Shown here: piece after piece, positions 56,911 to 64,000 of the stretch
Numbering within the stretch: the stretch's first letter is position 1
How the letters are laid out: each line of letters opens with the position of its first letter
Assembly (NCBI GenBank): GCA_958510825.1
Contig: OY294044.1
Location: 45,844,626 to 45,908,625, forward strand
Direction: 5' to 3'
Source of the DNA: Brachypterus glaber
Taxonomy: Eukaryota > Arthropoda > Insecta > Coleoptera > Kateretidae
DNA: 64,000 nucleotides
Translations under genes and position numbers: made by a program
The notes under the pieces: model-generated
What the model was told of the DNA's origin: nothing
The model's input: the letters and a program-made list of their open reading frames with translations, nothing else
Databases searched by the model: none

Positions 56911-57810
56911 GGTAATAAGAATACATTAAGATAAAACCTTGAAATTTGGAGGGTGTTATCTATCACTAATAAATATTTTTGTATGTAAATTAATACTAAC
57001 AGTACTTATTTTGTTGCAGATGATCAGGTCAGGGAAAAGTCTGGAAATTTTGTGAAATACTTTCTGAAATTTTACAAATTTGGTCAGGGAAAAGTCAGCG
57101 AATTTAGATTTTAAATTTCAGTGCCAATCCTGCAGGGAACATGTACTAGCACTATTATTTAAAGTTGTAATTAAAAATGAGTAAGGCACTTGTATTTTTT
57201 CCAGTTATCATGTGTTAAGTTTATTTATTTATTTGTACAATCATTGTATTATATAATAAATTATGTCTACATTAAATCCCAAGATAAGTAATTTTCATAT
57301 ACATAATATAATATACATACATATACATATTTTTATATACATAATATACATTTATATTTAAATAAATTTTTGTTTTTCAATACTTTTTTTGAATTTTATT
57401 ACCCCACCCTAACTCTTTTTTTTGTGGATTTGAGGAAAACTATGTTGTGTTCTGGTCTCATCTAAATTTCTGTCCCTAAAGTAATTTCCTATATCTTCAA
57501 AGAACGTAGAGGGTCCCCCAATTTTTAATTCAGAGGCCTTGATGTATTTCATTTTGTGGCCCACTTGTGCCAATGCTGGTTTTTCCTAGTAGCACTCAAC
57601 CTCTGCAATTGCATGCTTACATCCACCTAGAACAATTAAAAATGCTTTTTACTTTTGCTATGATTATATCAAAGGCTTCATAACATGAAATGGAGACCAA
57701 AAACTGAAAGTACACCTCTACGTTATAAAGCCCTCAATATTAAGAAAGTGTTAAATCTTATTCTGAGTGGAGGGAGGGTAGTTAGCAGGAAAAAATCTGG
57801 TTGTATATCA

Positions 57811-58292
57811 TGGCTTGGTTCTAAAAGGGCCAATGTCACTATATCCTTATTATAAGTTATACTGCAGAACTAACTTTTTCTTAGATCAATGGCATCGATA
57901 TAGCCTGACACTGATCTAATGATCGTGAGTTCAAACCTCACTGGCGCCGATTGCCTTTTTCAGTTAATTAATAATTGAAATTTGGCGAAGGCGTACTCCC
58001 TAGATATATTGGTTCGAAAGTCAATTAAAGCCGGTGGTTCCCTCTACTACTAGCCCACACAAGTCCTGGACTTAGGGGATGCTTAATTAAGTAGAATAGT
58101 ACGAGGTTAAAAACAAACATAAACATAAACATAAAACCTAAAAAAGCCAACGTCAGTGCTTGTGAGATAAATGTAGATTTTAAATGACAAGGGTGTTTTT
58201 AATAAACATGTCTGTTAAACTGCTAAAACAGCCAATATTTTGTTTGACTTAGTGTTTAAATTTTTTGACATTGGCCCTTTTAGAACCAAGCC
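57811..58292. mobile_element. MITE, TGGCTTGGTTCTAAAAGGGC ends, host of a SINE
   Basis: The ends TGGCTTGGTTCTAAAAGGGC and the complement match the 105-bp hairpin at 17249-17353. The extra length comes from a SINE inserted near the centre. Confidence 0.8.
57885..58135 (+). mobile_element. tRNA-derived SINE, second copy
   Basis: The body matches 15660-15898 (TTCAGTTAAT-AATAATTGAAATTT-GCGAAGGCG, GGTGGTTCCCTCTACTA, ATGCTTAATTAAGTAGAATA). The B box is readable as GAGTTCAAACCTC; the A box is degenerate. It ends in an (AAACAT)n-like tail. It is nested three deep: SINE in MITE in ISL2EU-like element in MITE. Confidence 0.8.
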
Positions 58293-58445
58293 ACATATAT
58301 ATACTCGACTGGGGCTCCTGTTGCTTAGGGGATTGCCCTACAACAGCTGACTTTTTATAAGGTATTTAAAATAGAACCCCAGAATTCCACAGACCAAAAT
58401 AACTAAAATAATTTACCTTCAGAAGCTGTACAACTTTGCAACTAA

Positions 58446-58580
58446 GGGCCACTTGCACCAATGATTGTTTAACTTTAAACTTGGATTAAGTTGACGGCCG
58501 ACCAATCAGAACGCAGCATTTTTAACTTAAACTCGGTTTAGCTGAGATAATCCCGTACCAAAAGTTGGTGCAAGTGGCCC
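58446..58580. mobile_element. GGGCCACTTGCACCAA MITE, copy 2, TSD TAA
   Basis: 135 bp, TAA on both sides (58443-58445, 58581-58583). It interrupts the coding part of the SWIM-domain exon directly after the codons for EVIL. Confidence 0.9.
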
Positions 58581-59591
58581 TAAGAATTACTTCATTTTTT
58601 TCATCAATTTCTGCTGCGATCATGAACTTTGTGCTCAAGGACAACACGTCCTTTTACTGTGCAAATACTAGTGCTCTTGTCCTGATTGAGTTGCACATAA
58701 CCATAACCTGGCCCTGCAAATATACAATATGTTTTAAAATATCCACATTTTTCACAAATTACTCAAAAAAATAGTTTATGAACATGAATAGAACAAAAAA
58801 CTCAGTAAAACCTAAAAACTAAAATTAAAATAAAGAGTGTATACTGACCATACATTTTTAAACCGGAACTCCACACTAAAATAGTCCAATTTTTTGCGAA
58901 AAATTCTTTAACCATCACGTAATTAACGTGTAGTAAATTTTCGCTAATTGCTTTCACAAAAAAAATCCACTGAAGCCATAATTAAAGCAAAAACAAATAA
59001 AATAACTTTAAAAACAAACCGATTCCGAAATTTAACACGGAACTCTCCACTGACAGATAAAAAGTGAGGTTATGTCTACGCTAGCAGTTTAGCCACACTA
59101 AGAAATAAAATGTCGTTTCTGCGCAGTCTCTATCTGTGACGTAGAAAATAAGGCGCGACGAAAAAATTTAAACTTTAAATCGATTTTTAGAATAGTTAGC
59201 GTTATAAAAAAGGAAAATTACTTTACATTTACCTTACTATTATAAAGTACTTTGTAAATCAGTGTTCAAATATTAAAAACAAGACTTAGTGGAGAACCCT
59301 ATTGTTTAGTGAATAATAAAATATAACAAATAGTATGGCATTTATAGCTTAAATAGATTTAATTATTGTCCGTGCTAATAATTTTTATAATATAATAAAA
59401 TTTCTGTAAATTTATAATAGTGCCTGTAATAAATATAATCGTGTCTGTAATATATATAATCGTTTCCAATTTATTTTTAACATTTTTAGTTATTGTGTCC
59501 CTTATAATCTATAGCTTAAATCACTATAATTTGCCACTGTTACCAAATATCTTATAATGTATAGCGCAGAGCCCACTAATTTCTTTCCGTG

Positions 59592-60445
59592 AATTAGTAG
59601 TAAAAAAACATTTTTAAGAACAAGCTTTTATTTAAGTGCTCTAAAAAGAAGAAAATAAATTAATAGTAAAAAAACCTTTTTAAGAACAAGCGTTTAGTTA
59701 AGTGCACTAAAAAGAAGAAAATAAACTTTCAAGTAAATCAAACCCATCATTTTGTTACATTATACAATTTTATAAGGAAAATCTAGCGACAAGCTTTTAT
59801 ATCATATAAAATTGTACAAAATAATGGGTTTGATTTACTTGAAAGTTTATTTTCTTCTTTTTAGTGAACTTAAATAAAAGCTTGTTCTTAAAAATGTTTT
59901 TTTACTATTAATTTATTTTCTTCTTTTTAGAGCACTTAAATAAAAGTTTGTTCTTAAAAATGTTTTTTACTATTAATTTATTTTCTTCTTTTTAGGGCAC
60001 TTAGATAACAGCTTGTTATTAAAAAAGTTTTTTTTACTATTAATTTATTTTCTTCGTTTTACAGCACTCAAATAAAAGCTTGTTCTTAGAAATATTTTTT
60101 TACTATTAATTTATTTCCTTCTTTTTAGAGCACTTAAATAAAAGCTTGTTCTTAAAAATGTTTTTTTACTATTAATTTATTTTCTTCTTTTTAGAGCACT
60201 TAAATAAAAGCTTGTTCTTAAAAATGTTTTTTACTATTAATTTCTTTTTTTTCTTTTTAAAGCACTTATATAAAAGCTTGTTATTAAAAAAGTTTTTTTT
60301 ACTATTAATTTATTTTCTTCTTTTTACAGCACTCAAATAAAAGCTTGTTCTTAAAAATGTTTTTTACTATTAATTTATTTTCTTCTTTTTAGAGCACTTA
60401 AATAAAAGTTTGTTCTTAAAAATGTTTTTTTACTATTAATTTATT
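59592..60445. repeat. Asymmetric fold-back array of 66-bp units
   Basis: Two inverted 66-bp units (59592-59727) lead into a 45-bp arm, a short centre near 59790 and the mirrored arm. Nine direct 66-bp units follow, with CTTGTT near 59881, 59947, 60013, 60079, 60144, 60211, 60277, 60343 and 60409. Each unit contains TTTTCTTCTTTTTAGAGCAC and AAATAAAAGCTTGTTCTTAA. Variants repeat with a four-unit period (CTTGTTATTAAAAAAG at 60013 and 60277). It starts directly after the CACGGAAA MITE. Units abut without spacers. Confidence 0.88.
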
Positions 60446-61254
60446 TAAAAAATAGATTAGGTACGGACCACAGCATAATTATTACTGTACATTTTTACGG
60501 AAGTAGGCTATATAATAAAAATTTTATTTCCGTAGAAATTTTATAAATGCTCTATTAAGAATTTCTTGCGTGCAGACGATAATTAGCACATTTTCTAATA
60601 AGTATTTTATTAAAGTAGAGCCTAAGGCCTTAAAGGAATATTATTTCATTAAAATTACAATGATTGTCTAAACTAATAGTCGACTAGTCAAGGTTCAATT
60701 TTGGCATTGCAAAAATTATTACAATTAACAGGTATAAAAAATTAATATTTACCAATTTAAATTCATTAATATCTAACGCTATAGCCACTAGCAATTTATT
60801 TAAATCATTAACTTTAAATGATTGAAATTATAATTATTTTTTTTTGCAATTTAGCACTAATATAATAAGATTATGGAGTTAATTTAAGTTTTGACCCCAG
60901 AATTAATCAAATGTCAACACGTTCTTTATTTTTATATTTTATATGTGGGTGTAATTTAGTGGTTTAATGTTTTAAAATTTATAACACTAAATGAAAAGAT
61001 ATCTTAAATTATTAATCATCAGAAGTTTTAATAGGTAATACCTGTGCAGACTCAAAAATTAATAGATTTATTAAAACCAGTAGACCTATTCTGTGAATAA
61101 AGTATTTAAAAAAAATAGGTATAAACTTTAATTATTTTGGAAATATAAAGATAAAGATATGCGAAATTAAAATATATGTGGCATTTTGACTGGCAGATTT
61201 AATTCATATACCATGTAAATAAATATAGAGTTATTCAGAAATAAATTATGGAAT
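60446..61254. other. AT-rich DNA, nothing recognised
   Basis: No gene, array or inverted repeat identified. Confidence 0.45.
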
Positions 61255-62290
61255 TTTAAGGGGTGATTCTACATTAAAAAATATGAAAAAAACAATCCTT
61301 TAAGGGAACGTTCAAGTATTACGTAACGCAAAATGTACCAAAATTCATACACTTCATACCTCGGTTCTCGCGTTTTTCAAGGCTGTAGAGATTTCATATT
61401 TTGGCTACCCCCCTAACACATCCTCTATTAGGGGGGTAGCCAAAATATGAAATCTCTATAATCTATAATAACGCGAAAACCGGGGTATGAAGTGTATGAA
61501 TTTTGGTACAATTTGCGTTACGTAATACTTGAACGTTCCCTAAAGCTGCTCCGGAAATGAGCCTTTAACATTTATAAAGGCGATCATTTTATGTAATTTT
61601 TATTTGGTAACTTTAACCAGAGACGTACAAAATGTGGAGGCGATGTCACTTTTTGAACCCAAATTTTTGAAATTTCCTCAATATAAAAAATATGATTCTT
61701 TAATAAAAATAGATAAAAAAGGTACCCCTTATGTAACACCGTAGGGCTAACAGTTCTCTAGAAAATTCGAGTTAAAGAGAAAATTTTACGTCCCGAGAAC
61801 CTAAAATAGGAACTAAAAAATGCGCCAGTAAAAATGTCAATACTGCAGGGAGATTCTACATTAAAAACTGTGAAAAAAAAACTTTTATACATCTACGTTA
61901 AAAGTTAGTTTTAAGAGACTACGGCCTCCTAAAGAAAAACACTTTTTAAGGGACCGTAGTTACGCGTAGCTCCCTTAAAAGCGATATGTGGATATTTGTG
62001 TACGGGACCTTTTTTTCATTTTGCACTTCCCTGGTTAAAATTACCAAATAAAAATTACATAATATGATAGCCTTTATCAATGTTTAGGCATGTCCAAATT
62101 TCGTTACTGTGGTTCATAGGGTTCCAGAGATATTAAATAAACACTACTTTTCAGATGTACCCTTAGGAAGGTCGCAGCTCTCTTAGGGCACATCTCTGGA
62201 CCAACCTTCATAGGATTTTTTTTTAAATTTTTTAATATCCTTAAAATTTTCGAACTTTTTGTACTGTATATTCCACTTATAGGTTGTCAA
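61255..62290. repeat. Diverged inverted-repeat-type element remnant
   Basis: GGGTGATTCTACATTAAAAA (61261) and GGGAGATTCTACATTAAAAA (61851) resemble each other. The CGTAGCTCCCTTAAAAGCG segment recalls phrases in the 29914-31089 family. Probably an old member of that group, interrupted by the MITE at 61304-61540. Boundaries are uncertain. Confidence 0.4.
61304..61540. mobile_element. PIF/Harbinger-type MITE, TSD TAA
   Basis: The ends GGGAACGTTCAAGTATTACG are exact complements, with TAA on both sides (61301-61303, 61541-61543). The arms pass through CATACACTTCATACC and a symmetrical GGGGGTAGCCAAAATATGAA. 237 bp, non-coding. Confidence 0.9.
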
Positions 62291-62512
62291 CCATGATTTA
62301 AAACTTTGAAGTGAATGGAGTTGTATTAAAATTATATCTTATATAATTGCAGTGAAAAAAGAAGAGATGACTGTAAAATATATCAAAATATCATTTGTTC
62401 TTAGAATTTTAAACATAGTGTAAACTGTAATGCCAACCCAAAACAAAAATCCCTAAATCAGTCATCAATTTAAATGTAAGTTTTTTTAATTTTAGAGCAA
62501 AATAGAAAAAAA

Positions 62513-62637
62513 TGTATAAAAACATGTTTTTAGAGCACTAGTACTTTAGAAAACTCGCCGCAAGCGGCTCGTTTTCTAAACTTGTATTCGTGCGCTAAAA
62601 ACGTATGTTATGAAACTAGTACTTTAATATACTATAA
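62513..62637. mobile_element. Fold-back MITE, inner part, fourth copy
   Basis: TTTTTAGAGCACTAGTACTT through CCGCAAGCGGCTCG to ATGTTATGAAACTAGTACTT and TAATATACTAT matches the inner part of 28409-28634. The outer AAGCTGAA arms are absent. The frame at 62582-62764 overlaps it and is not a gene. Confidence 0.75.
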
Positions 62638-63410
62638 AAAACAATTGCTGATTAAAACTTTAATTCTGTTAGTTGTAATGTTTGATTGCAATAATAGCGG
62701 TAAAACTGTAACATTATCAAGGTATCATACATTTTATTGTTCTGCATGGAGAAGCAGTCATTAAACGAAAAAAAATTGTGTATATATAGATAAAATAAAG
62801 TATGACTTAGTCACCGTGACACCATGTGAATGTACTGTGCAATAAAAATCTGCGAGCGTATACAATGCTTCGCAATCTATTAAACACTCAGCTCTATAAT
62901 TAAAAAATAAAAAGCAAACATCTTTTATTTTTAAAAGTGTACTTTGTAAATTCTAATTTTTAAAATTTGGTGTCTATTTTTGTTATTTTGTTATCAAAGC
63001 AGAGTATGCATAATAGTTAAAAATTTAAAATTGTAGTTAATGTTTGATTTTGGCCGGCTTTTGTTTGAGGACCTCGCTAAGTGAATTGATATTGCAACAA
63101 TAATTTACTGTGATACTTGACAATGTTCGAGACCAGACATGCTTTAAGGGGTCTATATATAATATACCGGGTGAGTTTTATTTATGTCCACCCCCAAAAT
63201 TAAGATTAATCTTCTTTCGATAAAAAATTTTATGTTTAACTTCCGCTTTCGCCGAAAGTGGCATAAATATGTTTTTTTTAATGGAACATCCTGTAATTTT
63301 TTACAGCCGATTTTTAGTATAAAAAAACTAATTGTTTTTTTACTTTTTTTTTTCGTTTTTGTTTTTATCGTATAAAACCAAGATTTACATAATTCATCTT
63401 GTTTCTACTT
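62638..63410. other. AT-rich DNA, no supported gene
   Basis: A TATACCGGGTGAGTTTTAT phrase near 63170 resembles the end of the 27056-27876 element without a partner. The frame at 63184-63375 is low complexity. Confidence 0.4.
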
Positions 63411-63505
63411 ACAAAAATATCCACGGGCATAAAGCTCCAAGTCTTATAGTTTTTGTGCTAGGGTCTTTTGATAAAACTCCCGAACGAAACAAAATGTACC
63501 TATTT
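63411..63505. repeat. Partial copy of the 44543-46468 arm
   Basis: CCACGGGCATAAAGCTCCAA, GTCTTATAGTTTTTGTGCTA and AACTCCCGAACGAAACAAAA follow in the same order as in the arms at 44.6 and 46.3 kb. Confidence 0.65.
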
Positions 63506-63585
63506 TAACGAGTTAGCTTTCAACTTTATTTTTTAAAAGCCCTAGTAAATGTTTTCGTAACATTTTATTGATAAAACCCGCTAGA

Positions 63586-63972
63586 CAGGCCCGTACTGAA
63601 AAAAAAAATTCCAGGGGGTGCTGAGCACACCCTGGTAGAAAATGTTTATTATATTTTCAGTGGTGCTCCGAAGCATTTTTTTTTGGGAGGGGGGCAGAGC
63701 AAATATTTCTCAACTAAAAATTAAAAAATTGAGAAATTTCCCAAATCAAAAAACAGCTTTACCCCTGACCGTGAAATTTTGCTGACTTAAAAAAAGGTCC
63801 TCACAAAATTTCCAACCTTTCCAATTTTCCCAAGTAAACATATTTCTGACCCGTTTCCCTTTACCCCTCAATTTTTCCAACATACATTTTACGAAATCTG
63901 CCACTCAATTTTACCAACTGGACTAGAGATTAGAGCTTATTTCGCCAGGGGTGCCCCCCAGTTACGGGCCTG
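63586..63972. mobile_element. hAT-type MITE, 8-bp TSD with one mismatch
   Basis: The 387-bp element begins CAGGCCCGTACTG and ends with the complement of CAGGCCCGTAACTG. The flanks are CCGCTAGA (63578-63585) and CCTCTAGA (63973-63980). No coding sequence. Confidence 0.82.
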
Positions 63973-64000
63973 CCTCTAGAGATAAATAAATATAATACAT

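Larger units (their letters stand above)
57409..58713 (-). pseudogene. SWIM-domain (YqaJ-type) second protein of the ISL2EU-like element
   Basis: Two exons are readable. The upstream exon starts at complement 58713 after TATATTTGCAG. It encodes GYGYVQLNQDKS, ICTVKGRVVLEHKV, then after a frame change AAEIDEKNEVIL. It is cut by the 135-bp MITE at 58446-58580, then resumes with SCTASEG up to donor GTAAAT (last base 58417). The downstream exon starts at complement 57626 after TTGTTCTAG and joins in frame to give GGCKHAIAEVECY, the CxH half of a SWIM zinc motif. A TAG (57586-57588) stands where tryptophan is usual. It ends at a stop at 57409. It also seems to lack about 15 residues after CKHAIA, judged from memory of relatives. 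The intron contains a MITE with a SINE inside it. Clearly inactive. Confidence 0.75.
54325..59300. mobile_element. ISL2EU-like DNA transposon (4,976 bp)
   Basis: Boundaries are exact because the empty site is known from 45578-46000. The insert starts AGGGTCTTC and ends with the complement of AGGGTTCTC, with a 2-bp AT duplication (54323-54324, 59301-59302). Both subterminal regions carry the same motif facing inward: ACGTCACAGACAGAG..TGCGCAG at about 54473-54500 and the complement of ACGTCACAGATAGAG..TGCGCAG at about 59121-59147. Inside are a THAP exon (+) at the left and a SWIM-domain gene (-) at the right, in convergent orientation. An AT duplication, a THAP-type transposase and a second SWIM/YqaJ-type protein are the described hallmarks of ISL2EU. 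Both genes are broken and no DDE catalytic region was seen. Younger insertions lie at 55723-55871, 57811-58292 and 58446-58580. Confidence 0.78.
54190..59591. mobile_element. CACGGAAA MITE split by a 5-kb insertion
   Basis: The left part 54190-54324 and right part 59303-59591 join to a 424-bp copy of the 423-bp element at 45578-46000. The break lies after ...GAAATACTTTAAT, and AT is present on both sides of the inserted element. Confidence 0.9.

Noticed and set aside
54325..59300. Autonomous transposase (DDE catalytic domain) in the 5-kb element
   Set aside because: I looked for exons following the THAP exon but found no recognisable DDE block on either strand, so activity is not claimed.
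59851..60445. Regular array, considered as CRISPR-like
   Set aside because: The 66-bp units abut with no unique spacers, the array belongs to a fold-back, and the genome is eukaryotic.
1..64000. Endogenous viral or bacterial insertions
   Set aside because: No recognisable viral polymerase, capsid, integrase or bacterial gene was seen in any frame.

Overview
The window reads as nuclear DNA of an insect with a large, AT-rich, repeat-dominated genome. The clade is inferred from the two conserved host genes and the transposon types. A beetle or similar is plausible, but nothing here proves the order. No viral, bacterial, rRNA or CRISPR sequence was seen. Two host genes are clear, both single uninterrupted reading frames on the + strand. 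The first is a SNAP-25-family SNARE at 14001-14612. The second is a DHX16/Prp2-type DEAH-box splicing helicase at 39574-42240. They lie about 25 kb apart with only repeats between them, so nothing links them functionally. Nearly everything else is transposon-derived, and most of it is fold-back DNA: MITEs and larger elements with long terminal inverted repeats (TIRs), heavily nested. Layout: 0-5 kb holds a fold-back element with long TIRs, a perfect hairpin and small MITEs. 5.8-8.9 kb is a CACTA/Chapaev-like element that swallowed a LINE fragment. 9-13.8 kb is MITEs and degenerate repeats. 14-14.6 kb is the SNARE gene. 15.6-21.5 kb holds a tRNA-derived SINE, several MITEs, short tandem arrays and a hAT MITE with a perfect 8-bp target duplication. 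22.36-23.75 kb is a hAT-type element with TIRs of about 350 bp whose only visible gene is a two-exon CGGBP1-like zinc-finger protein. 25-39 kb is nested inverted-repeat elements. 39.5-42.3 kb is the helicase. 42.8-48.6 kb is more nested elements; 49-52 kb is almost empty AT-rich DNA. 52.2-54.2 kb holds a second copy of an element also present at 29.9 kb. 54.3-59.3 kb is a 4,976-bp transposon with a THAP-domain exon on + and a decayed SWIM-domain gene on -, interpreted as ISL2EU-like. 59.6-60.45 kb is an asymmetric fold-back array of 66-bp units. 60.5-64 kb is diverged repeats and another hAT MITE. Three points deserve most attention. (1) The ISL2EU-like insertion at 54325-59300 split a 424-bp MITE whose uninterrupted 423-bp sister lies at 45578-46000, so the empty site is in this same window and fixes a 2-bp AT duplication. 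(2) The hAT-type element appears to have a complete CGGBP1-like gene and no visible transposase. (3) A small element family ends in CGAGGGGT, has 8-bp target duplications in two of three copies, and is filled with different minisatellites at 21.3, 31.6 and 37.7 kb.
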